Assembly (NCBI GenBank): GCA_021927905.1
Contig: BLLK01000020.1
Span: 558,001-622,000 of the forward strand
DNA from: Chaetoceros tenuissimus
Taxonomy: Eukaryota > Bacillariophyta > Thalassiosirophyceae > Chaetocerotales > Chaetocerotaceae
DNA length: 64,000 nucleotides
Reading direction: 5' to 3'
Shown here: positions 19,698 through 30,193 of the stretch, piece by piece
Layout of the letters: every line of letters begins with the position of its first letter
Numbering within the stretch: the stretch's first letter is position 1
Translations under genes and position numbers: made by a program
Notes under the pieces: model-generated
Seen by the model: the letters and a program-made list of their open reading frames with translations, nothing else
Database searches by the model: none
Told to the model about the DNA's origin: nothing

Positions 19698-21836
19698 TTA
19701 ACCCTTTGTAATACATTGATCTGCAAATTCCAAGTTTGTACATTCAAAAGTGAAATTTGCCTTGGTGTTCGAAGTAGCGCTAAACCAAGATAATCCAAGA
19801 GGCGAAATCTCGCGAGTTATTCCAGTCTCAAACAATAGTGTAGAATTTGTTTCCCAAAAGGTATGAAATGTCTCAAGATAATTAGTGAGCTTTGTATCAG
19901 CCAATGTCTTGCCGTTTGTATCAGTCAAGGCCTCAGCGCTGATGTATCTAATAGAATACTTGCTTCCAGTGTACATCAGAAATAAAATATCTTCACTCAC
20001 TCCACCAATAAAATAAACTTGCCTATCATATGCTTCAACCGCAGTTTCATCTTTTAAAAGACTTTGGAAGAATTCTGTGCTATTGAATTGGGACTGGATA
20101 TCAACAATATCAGTTTCATTACCGATAGTTGCTACTGTCAGCATCTCTGTCTCTATTTCAGCCCAAAAATGGCCGCTATGAGTTAGACTTTCACATGCTG
20201 TACAAACTTCACATTGAAAGCCGAGGAATGAATCTTTGCAATCACATGTTCTCTCCTTTTCTAAACAGTCTCCATTGAAGTTACAACCAACTGCATTCTC
20301 CTCTCCTGGTTCACATTCTATGCAAGTGATATCAACAACTGTCTCTACAAGGCGTCCAGTCCAAGCAACCCAATCTCCTTCAGGTACATCATCAAGACTG
20401 AAGGCATCAGTCTCAGGTGATTTGATCAACCAAGAACAGTCATTTTTCTTTGCGCCTTTACCTAGTCCTTCGATAGAGAATATCCATGCATTTACCTGAT
20501 CACAATATGATATTTTTCCCCAACTGAATGAAGTATCTGAATTGTCAACTCCTCTTTGATAATAAATTGGTCTATGATTCTCGATATCAATGTATCCATT
20601 TTCATCAGTACCTACAGTGTAAATATCACTAAATTGCTCATACTGCAAAAGTTGCGACGTCTCAGCTTCCCAAGCCTCTGGGCATGGTCTATTTTGTTCT
20701 TTCAAGACTTTACACGAATTTCTTATATCGAAAGAGTTCTCTTCAAAGTAAATATGAAATGATTGACAATCAGCCTTGAAGTAAACACCTCTCATTTGGA
20801 AAATCTTTGCAGCTATCCAAGGTGCAAGAAGTATACAAAAGAGCAACGAGTACCCGACAACCTTTACAGTGCGCATATTATACCTCCCTTTCGTCTTTTT
20901 ACGGTAATTAAGCTGAACTTGGCCCACTTTGACCGTTGCATCTTGCATTTGAGATCCTAAAACACCATGTTTTGCAAGATGGAAGGCAATGTCATCCAAT
21001 TCCGAAACAAATTGTACAGCTGCAAAATCTAAGAACAAATCAAGAACTTCTGTACCTTGTAAAACGAATAAGAATGCAACCAAGAGACCAACGGATGCAA
21101 TAGCAAACCGTGTTAAATTCACCATATACCACTTCCATCTACTGGCTACAGTCTCCTCTTCCTCGTTCAGACCAAAGTTGACATCAAAGATACTAAGTGA
21201 ACTCACAATATCTCTACTTGCAAAAAGAGAAACCAAAAGCGCCAAAGCTTGTGCCATGTTTTCTTCAAAAGTATTGAAAACAGGGACATGAAGTCTATTC
21301 CCAGGAGTAACTTCATCTATTAGACTCTCCATACAAAGTACCAAAATGGTGACTTGCACAGCCATCATGAATGTAGCAAAGAAAAATGGAATTGAATTGA
21401 GAGGCGAGACCAACACAATGGACGAAATATCCTCTTCCAACTCAAAATGATTGGCATCATCGAAAGCTGATGCACGGTCAATAATTTTATCATCTGTAAA
21501 CTTTTCTTTTTCAGAAGACAATTTTTCATCATCTGCTCCCGACCATAAGGATGCACCATCTCCTTGGTTGGTACCATGGAATGGCTTTGCCAAGTCATAT
21601 GTGATGACGCTATTACTCAAAACACTTGGATTCCTGGACTCTTCAATTGAAAAATCAGCATCGTCAAGATCTAGACTTGTTTCTGGACCTCCATTATTCT
21701 GCCATGATGGATGATGGATTCGCCCTGCCATTATGGATTCGCCCTTAGTTCGTTCGTCCTTTGAACTAGCATCAAGCCCTCCCTCTTCGTGTACCGACAT
21801 TGTGATTATATAATGGCTGTGTACAAATGTTAACAC
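19698..21836 (-). CDS. Multi-pass membrane protein with EGF-like module, unknown function
   Basis: 712 residues from the first ATG; an internal ATG at 21798-21800 (MSVHEEGG...) removes 12 residues and looks the more natural cytosolic start. An acidic cytoplasmic region (to about 140) is followed by hydrophobic segments near 150-170, 250-275 and 340-360, a long presumed extracellular part, and a Cys-rich EGF-like module (about 525-575: CIECEPGEENAVGCNFNG..CLEKERTCDCKDSFLGFQC). A C-terminal domain with several N-glycosylation sites (NET, NST, NSTEFF, NFT) ends the protein. It resembles large diatom families of unassigned surface proteins. No catalytic motif seen. Confidence 0.75.
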   Translation of the reverse strand: MLTFVHSHYIITMSVHEEGGLDASSKDERTKGESIMAGRIHHPSWQNNGGPETSLDLDDADFSIEESRNPSVLSNSVITYDLAKPFHGTNQGDGASLWSGADDEKLSSEKEKFTDDKIIDRASAFDDANHFELEEDISSIVLVSPLNSIPFFFATFMMAVQVTILVLCMESLIDEVTPGNRLHVPVFNTFEENMAQALALLVSLFASRDIVSSLSIFDVNFGLNEEEETVASRWKWYMVNLTRFAIASVGLLVAFLFVLQGTEVLDLFLDFAAVQFVSELDDIAFHLAKHGVLGSQMQDATVKVGQVQLNYRKKTKGRYNMRTVKVVGYSLLFCILLAPWIAAKIFQMRGVYFKADCQSFHIYFEENSFDIRNSCKVLKEQNRPCPEAWEAETSQLLQYEQFSDIYTVGTDENGYIDIENHRPIYYQRGVDNSDTSFSWGKISYCDQVNAWIFSIEGLGKGAKKNDCSWLIKSPETDAFSLDDVPEGDWVAWTGRLVETVVDITCIECEPGEENAVGCNFNGDCLEKERTCDCKDSFLGFQCEVCTACESLTHSGHFWAEIETEMLTVATIGNETDIVDIQSQFNSTEFFQSLLKDETAVEAYDRQVYFIGGVSEDILFLMYTGSKYSIRYISAEALTDTNGKTLADTKLTNYLETFHTFWETNSTLLFETGITREISPLGLSWFSATSNTKANFTFECTNLEFADQCITKG

Positions 21837-22397
21837 GACAAGCGATACAGATGCTACGTCTGATCGTTCGGATTAGAAAAATACAAATATTACCGACACA
21901 ACTATTGATGATAGTTCCAAGGGTAGTTGCACGGTGTTAGTGCTACCACACTATATAGCTCTGCCACTATCTATTCAGGGCACTACTCATAAAGGCGGTT
22001 TATGGTTCGCCATTTCGAAGTGCTTCAAAAATTATTTTAGGCTTCGCGTTCAAGAAAAGTATTCTACTTTTAGGCCAAGACATGAATGAAATTAGAGTAT
22101 TTTAAATGTACGGGATTCAGTGAAGACAAAAACCTTCCCTGTTGCATGTTGCACACTATGTAAAAAGTCTTACTGTTTCTTATGGCACTACGAGTATTCG
22201 TAACTGTCCCTTTTTCATTTTGGACGCAAAAAATAAAATATTGAAGTAGTAATTATGTTGTAAGTTACAAGTAAAATAGTAAGTTAAATTAAATACATTC
22301 GAAATGGAATAGCTAGAAATTCCTTTTCAAAAATTGAACAACTGAATCGAATCGAATTCACTTTTTCCTTTCCCCCCAAAAAAGATTCAAAGAGGCA
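21837..22397. promoter_or_regulatory. Divergent intergenic region
   Basis: Shared upstream region of the EGF-module gene (minus) and the Tctex light chain (plus), AT-rich with short A/T tracts. I see no further feature. Confidence 0.35.
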
Positions 22398-22829
22398 ATG
22401 ACTGAAGCTCAGCAAACTACTGAATCCAACATCACCAAGATTGTTGAGCCAACCTACATTCTACAACCAGAAAAGGATGAGAAGTTCTACCCGACCAAGG
22501 TGAAGGAGATTGCTGATCGAGTCATTCTTGAGGAGGTTGAAAAAGCAAAGTTGAATGAAAAGTGGATCGAAGATTGGTACGAATTTAGCGACGACATTGA
22601 AGACTTTTCAAAATCTCTTGTAGATAAGATTCGTGATGAATGCAAAACTTTGAATATGCCTCGCTACAAACTACTTGTGCAAGTGACTGTTGGGCAGAGA
22701 AAAGACCAAGGTACTTCCATTACGAGTCGATGCCTCTGGAATACATCCACAGATCGATATGCTGCTGCAAGTTTTGAGAACGAACACTTTTTCATTTCAG
22801 CATTGTGCTTTGGTTTGTATTGTGATTAG
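22398..22829 (+). CDS. Tctex1-type dynein light chain
   Basis: 143 residues, single exon. The Tctex1 domain covers residues about 35-143. Typical family sequence is seen: KYLLVQVTVGQ-like YKLLVQVTVGQRKDQG, then SITSRCLWNTSTDRYAAASFEN, and the terminal FFISALCFGLYCD (family usually ends xFGLYFE). These proteins form the dimeric light chain of cytoplasmic or axonemal dynein and link cargo or regulators. Centric diatoms have flagellated sperm and may retain dynein parts; that link is inference. Confidence 0.92.
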   Translation: MTEAQQTTESNITKIVEPTYILQPEKDEKFYPTKVKEIADRVILEEVEKAKLNEKWIEDWYEFSDDIEDFSKSLVDKIRDECKTLNMPRYKLLVQVTVGQRKDQGTSITSRCLWNTSTDRYAAASFENEHFFISALCFGLYCD

Positions 22830-22926
22830 GGCTGCTGGAACAGGCTTTGGACGTGGTTCGATTCGTTGGTTTCTGAACGAAAAGTGATCTCTTTTATTTG
22901 TAAACCCGAAACGAAAAGCATAATAT

Positions 22927-24978
22927 CTAATCCTCATCATTACAAGGATCAAACTTCCATTTTTCAATCAACTCAAGAAAGTGCTCTCGATTGGCTACAA
23001 CCAATCTTTCAGATTTCAAAAGATATTCTGTAATCCATGTAGATGCTTGGATTCCGTTCTTGAGTAGCTCATCCCGTACTGGCTTATGTTCACCTTCGCA
23101 AATATTGATAAAGTTAGGATGTTTTCCATTTTTGCTAACCTTCTTTGAACTATTGAATACATTCTTTTCTATACCTATAAACTTTTCGAATGCCCGGTCC
23201 CAAAGTGCTTTTCGTGTCGTATTTTTATCCCCCATTTGGCCAATCTCTGATAAGAATAGCTTCCCTTTCCATTCGGAATGGATAGACATGTTGTGTCCAC
23301 CGAGTAGATTCATTTCATCTTCAGAATTGAGTTGAGTCAAATGTAAGCGTGATAATCCATGATGAAAGTTTGTATTTCCAGTACAGACATGTTTGGAATG
23401 AAATCTAAGACAGTTCCTATGACAATCATGATGACAAGTCCCAATCATATCAACGGTTCGTGGCAAATCTTTTAGTTCCGTCTCATCCAATAGCCTCATT
23501 TTGTAATTGTATTGACTCTGGAAGTGTAAAATTGGATGTCGAACTTGAATGAATAGTGAAATATTTGGATACATTGCCATCATATTTTGAAGAAAAGCTT
23601 GACTGTAAAGAATCTCTGGTGATTTGAAACCATTCAATAGCCTCAAACCATTTTCATCGTAGAAATGTCGACGATGTTTGTATCTTGCTGTGAATGCAAG
23701 TAACTCATCAGAGTGACGCAAATTATGGACTTCCTTCAAATCTTCATTGATATCCCCCATATAGATTTGCGGCACCATATTTGCAAGTTGCATCATACTT
23801 GTAGTTCCGCACTTTGCGAAGCCGCCAATGGCAAAGTCCACAAGAGCCGAGTCAGATCGTATGGAAGAATTGGTCGAGGCATGATACTTTAAATAAGTGT
23901 CGTTTACCGCTTTCAATGTTTTGTGAAGGAGAGGTGGTGTATAGTTTCCCTTGATTTGATGCATTGTCTGCACACATGGATCACCTCTCCAACCTTGGAG
24001 TAGTTCAAGAAAATGCTCTTTATTTGGCACTATAACTCGATCGGATTTCAATAAAAAGTTTGTAAACCAAGCTGCAATTATTTCCCCAATCTTGCCTATA
24101 TAATAGCGAAATTGTATATTTTCTGTATCGCAAATATCAAACAAATCTTCTTCTTCAGGTCGAGTAAAAGTCAAGTTGAACGAATTCACATCAAGACCTA
24201 GAAACTCTTCATATAATCTTTCCAACGCATTACGTCTATATTCATTTTCATCCATCATTTGTTCATACTGTACAAGAAACAGCCGACCATTCCAATTTGG
24301 ACGACTGAATGCATTCATTTGTTGATTCAAAAGTGAATTCTCTTCTTCGGATGAGAGAGGAGTCAAGCCCAATTTGGAAATAAAATGATGAAAGTAGAAA
24401 TTTTGCGAACAGAATGGAACCTTTGTATCATAATCTATACAAAGTCCGACATGACTCATGAGGTCCGGCAAATTCTTCCTTCCCCGATTTTTATAGGCTT
24501 TTGTATATTCGGAAACAAAGTGCAAAAGTGGATGGCGTACTGTAACTACAATATCAGCATCTGGATATGTCTGTGTAAAGTTCCATAAATTCCTCGACGA
24601 ATACAACATTTCAGTTGATAGCATGGCATGTATCATTTGTTTGTTCAAATCTTTTGTGGCATTATCTTGTAAACTGGGCAGAGAATCTTTGTAATTCACA
24701 ATCTTGCCTTGTTCCTTTTCAGGGAAATACACTTGAGGTACTTTATTCGTAGCCCTAGCCAATATCTTGACGCCACATTGCTCAAACCCTGCAAATGCTA
24801 CTTCGAACCCTAAATACTTTGATTCATCTTTTATCTTTTCTCTGTGCAAAGGCTTTTTCCTAGTACGCGTTGAGTTCACTAATGATTCAAAACTATGACC
24901 CTCTTGAAAAATCTTTTTTAGAATAACAAGGTTGACGAGAATTATAAATATAAAGCCTAAGCTCTTGAAGGTTGTCAT
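22927..24978 (-). CDS. Golgi-type protein with two tandem sulfotransferase domains
   Basis: 683 residues. An N-terminal signal anchor (LGFIFIILVNLVILKK, residues about 7-22) makes it a type II membrane protein, probably Golgi. Two homologous halves follow (about 50-350 and 375-683). The second has the PAPS-binding 5' loop GFAKCGTTSMM (near 383) and the 3' element VRHPILHF with a downstream Ser. The first half keeps VRHPLLHFVSEY, but its 5' loop reads GFEQCGVKILA, without the Thr/Ser pair, so it may not bind PAPS well. Both halves contain SAFxxNMM/LSTEMLYSS-type and LFLV/LFLS elements in the same order. Likely sulfates carbohydrates; the acceptor is unknown. 97 bp convergent with the Tctex gene. 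Confidence 0.82.
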   Translation of the reverse strand: MTTFKSLGFIFIILVNLVILKKIFQEGHSFESLVNSTRTRKKPLHREKIKDESKYLGFEVAFAGFEQCGVKILARATNKVPQVYFPEKEQGKIVNYKDSLPSLQDNATKDLNKQMIHAMLSTEMLYSSRNLWNFTQTYPDADIVVTVRHPLLHFVSEYTKAYKNRGRKNLPDLMSHVGLCIDYDTKVPFCSQNFYFHHFISKLGLTPLSSEEENSLLNQQMNAFSRPNWNGRLFLVQYEQMMDENEYRRNALERLYEEFLGLDVNSFNLTFTRPEEEDLFDICDTENIQFRYYIGKIGEIIAAWFTNFLLKSDRVIVPNKEHFLELLQGWRGDPCVQTMHQIKGNYTPPLLHKTLKAVNDTYLKYHASTNSSIRSDSALVDFAIGGFAKCGTTSMMQLANMVPQIYMGDINEDLKEVHNLRHSDELLAFTARYKHRRHFYDENGLRLLNGFKSPEILYSQAFLQNMMAMYPNISLFIQVRHPILHFQSQYNYKMRLLDETELKDLPRTVDMIGTCHHDCHRNCLRFHSKHVCTGNTNFHHGLSRLHLTQLNSEDEMNLLGGHNMSIHSEWKGKLFLSEIGQMGDKNTTRKALWDRAFEKFIGIEKNVFNSSKKVSKNGKHPNFINICEGEHKPVRDELLKNGIQASTWITEYLLKSERLVVANREHFLELIEKWKFDPCNDED

Positions 24979-25375
24979 TGCATATGTCTGGATGTTTGGT
25001 ATATCATATGATATAGTTATTATCTTCTATACCATCCATATACTCGCAATAGCAATGGATAAAAAAATTCTTCGTCTCTCTCATCTCTTCTTCTTCTTCT
25101 ATCTTCAGTTTTGTGCATCTTCAGTTAGAGACTGTCAAAAAAGAGTGTCAAAAAGCTAAACAAGTGCTAGATAGCTTCTTGTTGAACTTCATCACCTCAA
25201 CGCAAAGTGGGAATGAGAGGATAACTGACGTAGTACGAGTAGTAGGCTCTCACATAAAATTGACATTTTCAGCTTGAATGTGAAGAGGAATATTGCAATT
25301 TTTTATTCCTCTTTCCTCTTGACGTGTACTCGTACACAATCTAATGTACGGTCATAAATAAAATATATCTGAAAT
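24979..25375. promoter_or_regulatory. Divergent intergenic region
   Basis: Shared upstream region of the sulfotransferase (minus) and receptor copy 2 (plus), with a TTCTTCTTCTTCT run near 25085 and ACGTAGTACGAGTAG at 25229. No ORF supported. Confidence 0.35.
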
Positions 25376-26758
25376 ATGAGTGCAAGCCTCCAAGCAGCTC
25401 AAATCATAAGATGCATCAATGCAGGTGTATCATGTTTAGCATCGACCTTTATAGTGTTTATGATTCTCACTGAACCAGAGAAGGGTCTGGCTTCCCCTTA
25501 CTCTAGAATCATATTTGCAATGAGTATCTCTGATATCCTATTCTCACTTGGATTATTTTTGTCTCCATTTATGAGTCCAACAGATAATCCAGATGCACTC
25601 TTTGCCATGGGAACAACGGAATCATGTGAAGGTATCGGGTTTTTGTTTCTTTTAGGTGTACAGTGTCTGCTTTTCTACACTGTGTTCCTGACTTATTATT
25701 TCATGAGAAGAATCAAGTACAAGATCACTCCACAAAATTTTGCCAAGAAGGAAGAGAGATATTTTCATTGTGCCTTTATCGTACTTTCTTTAGGGGTAGC
25801 TGTTACTGCAGCTGCGACAGGAAGCATCAACTCACAGGCACACGGAAGTCTTTGTGGTTTAGGATCCTATCCAGAAAATTGTGTCCACTCGGACGAATTG
25901 GTTTGTGAAAGAGGAGGTGAAAGTTCATCCAGAATTTTGGTACTTTATAGCGGTATCTTTGGAGCTATCTCGTTTCTAGCTCTGATTGGAATTCTCGCCT
26001 TATGCACTCATCACGTGTACCGAGTGGAAAGCAAACTGACGATACCTGCGAGAGAGATTGGAGATAGAAGTAGTCTTCGTGTCAGGAGAGTTATCATCCA
26101 AGAAGAGCAACCAAACGAAGCAGTTGCAGCGAATCGAAGGCACCAACGCAGATTGATACTTACAAAACAAGCCTTCAATCAATCTGTGCTCTACATTTTG
26201 GCATTTTTCATAGTGTACTTGGCTCCAATGATTGGGATATTCCAAGTACAGGTTGCTAATATTCTAGAGGAACCAGAGTGGAGGTTTTGGCTATCATCTG
26301 TCATAACTCCTCTCGGAGGTATTTTTAATATCTTAATTTATACTCGTCCAAAAGTTTTGAAGCTGAGAGAGAGATATCCAGATGTAATATGGATCAGGTT
26401 ATTCGTTGTCATTGTTCTTACTGGTGGCGAAGTACCTTCTATAGCTGACCTGCGCACGCAAATACCAGCAAGAAATGAAAGTAATCATCCTCCGAGAAAT
26501 CAAGCCGAAGCTAACAATGCTGATGTCGATCAACAGCCACAGTATGATCTTCATCATGCTGAAGTAAATGGAAACGTACAGCATGCTTCAAGCAATGTAG
26601 GTATGGATGATTTGGACATTATAGGTAATCAAAATGAATCGAATGAACTTTCGTATGATATTGATGTTTCAGCTGCTTCGGACTTACTTTCTTTCATGGA
26701 AGAGTCAAGATATGGGTATTTTTCTGTCTTTGAACGAAGAGCTCCTCATCGAAGATAG
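25376..26758 (+). CDS. Seven-transmembrane receptor-like protein (GPCR-like), copy 2
   Basis: 460 residues and collinear with copy 1 at 13042 (opposite strand). The N-terminal 130 residues differ at only a few positions. The same landmarks are present: AMSISDILFSLG, ESCEGIGF, RRIKYKITPQNF, SLCGLG, the conserved AREIGD at the start of loop 3, and GGIFNILIYTRP at the end of TM7. The extracellular loop 2 region, intracellular loop 3 and acidic Asn/Gln-rich tail (HPPRNQAEANNADVDQQ) have diverged, which would fit a changed ligand or partner. Ligand unknown. Confidence 0.75.
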   Translation: MSASLQAAQIIRCINAGVSCLASTFIVFMILTEPEKGLASPYSRIIFAMSISDILFSLGLFLSPFMSPTDNPDALFAMGTTESCEGIGFLFLLGVQCLLFYTVFLTYYFMRRIKYKITPQNFAKKEERYFHCAFIVLSLGVAVTAAATGSINSQAHGSLCGLGSYPENCVHSDELVCERGGESSSRILVLYSGIFGAISFLALIGILALCTHHVYRVESKLTIPAREIGDRSSLRVRRVIIQEEQPNEAVAANRRHQRRLILTKQAFNQSVLYILAFFIVYLAPMIGIFQVQVANILEEPEWRFWLSSVITPLGGIFNILIYTRPKVLKLRERYPDVIWIRLFVVIVLTGGEVPSIADLRTQIPARNESNHPPRNQAEANNADVDQQPQYDLHHAEVNGNVQHASSNVGMDDLDIIGNQNESNELSYDIDVSAASDLLSFMEESRYGYFSVFERRAPHRR

Positions 26759-26863
26759 AAGTCATGAAATAAATATAAAGAGATAAATGATACTCTCATG
26801 TAATAATTACTGTTATTATGTGAGGACGAATGAATCAAATTTTGTATTGAATGAAATATTTTA

Positions 26864-27097
26864 CTATGAAGCACCAATTATTTTTTTTTCCACGAAATCA
26901 ATAACACCTGAAGATGACTTAGTCGTGCATTGAACACTGAAAATGTGTGTCAATTTTTGAAAAAAGTCATGAGCAGACACAGTGCCCTGTACATGTGCAC
27001 CAGCCAAAATCAGCCAGCCGCACTCCTCCTCATTCAACAACATGTGTTGTGCAAGAGGAATGCTCTCTCCTTTCCCATCGTTGCGTGTTGTGTCCAC
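26864..27097 (-). CDS. Possible small protein, 77 residues
   Basis: An open frame starting MDTTRNDGKGES with a plausible globular composition (ECGWLILAGAHVQG..DFFQKLTHIFSV..VIDFVEKKI). It sits in the 527-bp gap between receptor copy 2 and the NIPA-like gene, divergent from the latter with 188 bp between starts. No homology recognised; it could be chance. Confidence 0.3.
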   Translation of the reverse strand: MDTTRNDGKGESIPLAQHMLLNEEECGWLILAGAHVQGTVSAHDFFQKLTHIFSVQCTTKSSSGVIDFVEKKIIGAS

Positions 27098-27285
27098 CTT
27101 TCGTTACTCTTCTATTGAACAACCCCATATCCTACACCAAAGACAAAACTATCGTTGAGAGGAAGCCTCTTGTCTGTCTAGTGAAGGAAGTTGCAAGTAG
27201 ATTCGTTCAATTCAATAATTTCGAGATTGTACATTTGCACGACTGGATAGGTCCATCATTATATTTTTCTCCATCGAGATAAACA

Positions 27286-28902
27286 ATGGTAACTCAAAGT
27301 CTGCCTATCTCAATAGTGTGCGCTGTAATCACTGGATTACTATTCACACTCAGTGTTGCATCCACTGGCTATGTCGCACATCTGGATCGAGAATCCAAGC
27401 GACAGCAAAAGAACCTCATTGTAAATGGCACAATCAACGACGAAGAGGGAGAAACGAGTATCAACTCAGAACAATTCAGTGATGATTCTCCTGAAGAAGT
27501 CAAAGAGGAAAAGATTATCAAGCCTGTGACTAGGCGGACTTGGGTATTGGCCAATTGCGGGAATATTTTCTTTCGACTTGCTGGATCGGCACTTACTTTT
27601 GTTGGAGTCATTTATGGCCCGATTAGTATATTCCAACCTATTTTGGCAACTAGTCAGATCTTTACTGCTATTGTCATATTCTCATACGTTTTAAAGATTG
27701 AGGTAGGTTTAAACCTTTACTTACATTTTCTACTGCGAGTACTTCCATTGTCTTGGTTTCAATTTCATGTTTCTAACTTTTCTATTACCATTGACAATCG
27801 GTAGGATTCTCCGACGAAAGAAACTCGAGTTGGAATCTGTAAGTTATTATGCACCATTGATTCATATAACTTTATTCTCATGCAACTAATCTCACTTCTA
27901 TAAAAATTGGTATCAATAGACATCCTAGTGATATCCAGTATATTGGTAGTGTTTACAGGTCCAAAGGTACAAGAGAATCTCGAGGCAGATTTCATTCTGG
28001 AACAAATATCATCGAGACAATCCATAATATGGAGTCTACTAGTATTAGCATTCACTTTCATTGGAATGATACATCAAGTCATATTAGCTTTTGAATGGTA
28101 TACTTTTGAATCTAGACTGAATTTCATTCTTTTTCTAGTGACGGAAATCTGTGGTTCGATCATTTTACCAGTGACTATCAAACTCGGATTCACTGCTTTA
28201 CGGGGTACTTTGCTGTACGTAAATATTGCAGTTGGTGTCGTATTTGGAATTTATATTATTTATGTCGGTATTATTCGAGCCAAGACTGTAGAGAACAATG
28301 CTATTTTTGCAACTTTAAGCGTGAGTCTTGTAGTTTTGATGAATGCCATTTCTGGAATCATTATGTGGGGAGATGAAGTTATCAATGTCGGTGGTTACGT
28401 TTGCGTTTTCTTTTTGTATGCCTTTGGAATGTACTCAGTTAGTGAAATTGATTTGGCATCACTGAGAATCAAAGATACAACAGTTGGAAATGCAATTACA
28501 CTTGTTGCTCATGATGTCGTGAGTACTCAAGGCGATGATGACTACTCAGCAAATAACAGCTGGAGATCCATCAGCATGAGAACAGTGCCAATGTCCATGA
28601 GATTTATTCATAGACGAGATACAGCAGTAACTCAAATGTCTTTTGAAGAGGGCGATGGACTAAATAGTTTTTACAAACGAAGAGTCAATAGAGACAATGG
28701 TGCAGAAATGTCGCTGTCTGCTATACAAGATGGCGATGAAGTAGCAGACGGTAATGATGTTGAGAATGGCCTTACAACGCCGGAAAGTTCACCAAAGAGG
28801 AAACCTCGAGTAACCACTCCGATATTGGAAAAACTTCGGAATAAGTTACGAAAGATAGAGGATGATGTACATGAACATGCTGTACATAGAACAGAAATAT
28901 GA
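27286..28902 (+). CDS. NIPA-like / DMT-superfamily membrane transporter, three exons
   Basis: Exons 27286-27702, 27805-27838 (34 bp) and 27920-28902; frames join at IE|DSPTKETRVGI(Y)ILVISS, giving 477 residues. About nine hydrophobic segments are seen. The part GNIFFRLAGSALTFVGVIYGPISIFQPILATSQIFTAIVIFSYVLKIED is like the core of NIPA magnesium transporters (AxxxAPxxxVxPLGALSVxxxxxLxxxxLxE), but a hydrophilic acidic loop (about 45-85) is inserted after TM1. The C-terminal 140 residues are cytoplasmic and charged. Substrate (Mg2+ or other) is inferred from the family only. Confidence 0.7.
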
Positions 28903-29374
28903 TCAAACTTCCAAACTCCATGTACGTCTATATGTTTAGTTGTGTTGCATAAAAGTAATGTCAAGAAAAGGATGCAAATATAAGAGTAAACTTCGTCAAA
29001 TATGCACAGACCTCTATATCTTCTTTCCTTCAATTCTTATCATTGTCAAATTCATCGAGTTATATACAAACTAATCACGTTCGTATAACTATATTTTGGA
29101 CTTTCGTTGAAAGGCCCTAGGTCACTTTCATAGATGCTGAAAACGAATAAGACTAGATCATATTAACTATACAAAACACTAAACATGCTTCTACATCAAT
29201 CATTCAAATTTCAATTTTATTTTACAATATCACACTTTTTATACAGTCCTTCCACAGTCACGATTCAATCTCCAAACTTTCTTCCACTTTCTTTGAAAGT
29301 AAGAAACCAAGTGGTAGTATCAACAAATCAACCACTCATTCTCTCTTCACACTTGACATCAATACCTGAATACT
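28903..29374. other. Intergenic, nothing recognised
   Basis: 3' flank of the NIPA-like gene and AT-rich sequence. Short open frames lack coding features. Confidence 0.3.
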
Positions 29375-29701
29375 CTAAGAACAAGGCATAACTTTCTTTT
29401 CTCTTCTTTTGATTAGTCTAGCAAGGACATTAGACTTCTTTCGCATGTCACATAAATAGAAAGGCAATGATTTCCTACTCAAAGCGTTTCGAATCATTAG
29501 CCGTCTTCCTTGCTTACATAGAGGATGTGGACATGAGATATCATCGAGTGTACAAGACACACAGTGCTTCGAAAGTGCCTTTAGTTCTCCTTTCCCCAAC
29601 GAAAAGATATTTTGAATGTCGGCCTCTCGTCGATATTCATTTGGCACCAGTTTTGATGAGGTGGATATTCCAATCGATTGTGTCTCTTCTTGCTGTTTCA
29701 T
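29375..29701 (-). CDS. Possible small basic protein, 108 residues
   Basis: Begins MKQQEETQSIGISTSSK and ends in a very basic tail (RKKSNVLARLIKRREKKVMP). It has a Cys group (HCVSCTLDDISCPHPLC) that could bind a metal but does not match a known finger. There are no close neighbours, and the size is like the other small genes at 33-36 kb. Real but unrecognised is possible; so is chance. Confidence 0.4.
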   Translation of the reverse strand: MKQQEETQSIGISTSSKLVPNEYRREADIQNIFSLGKGELKALSKHCVSCTLDDISCPHPLCKQGRRLMIRNALSRKSLPFYLCDMRKKSNVLARLIKRREKKVMPCS

Positions 29702-30193
29702 TTTGGCTGATTTGTGGGGAACTATTTCTTCTTCACTTTACCTAGGTCAGCAGTGTCTGTGATTTAGATATAGATGATCAATGTGATGTATTAGATATCT
29801 TGTGTAGGATAGAGGAATAAGGGAAGTGGGAAGTGTTGTTGATCCACGTCTTTCCAAAAGAACAATTCCTTCCACTAGGGTAATTCCCAATGGCTGGCAC
29901 TATTTTCCTCAATTCGGTCGCTAAAATCTAAGGAGGTCCATTGAAGCAAGCGGAAGGGTTCTCATGTTTATTTAGCTATGGATTTCTATTGTATGGCTAC
30001 AAATAAAGATTCTATTGCTTCTTTTTAGTTAAGTAAGTACGTAGGTACATACTACTCGTACGTAGGAACATGGTCAGTATCAACAGCCTCCCTCTCATTC
30101 CTCTCATCTTTCACCACTCATTTTTTACCATCTATGAGTTTTGAAATAATGTTATCTAGACTTGACGCAACACAAAACTTTTCACTCTAAAAT
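29702..30193. promoter_or_regulatory. Intergenic region upstream of METTL5
   Basis: Contains two TACGTA palindromes close together (about 30038 and 30059, within GTACGTAGGTACATACTACTC and CGTACGTAGG). Otherwise nothing recognised. Confidence 0.35.
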
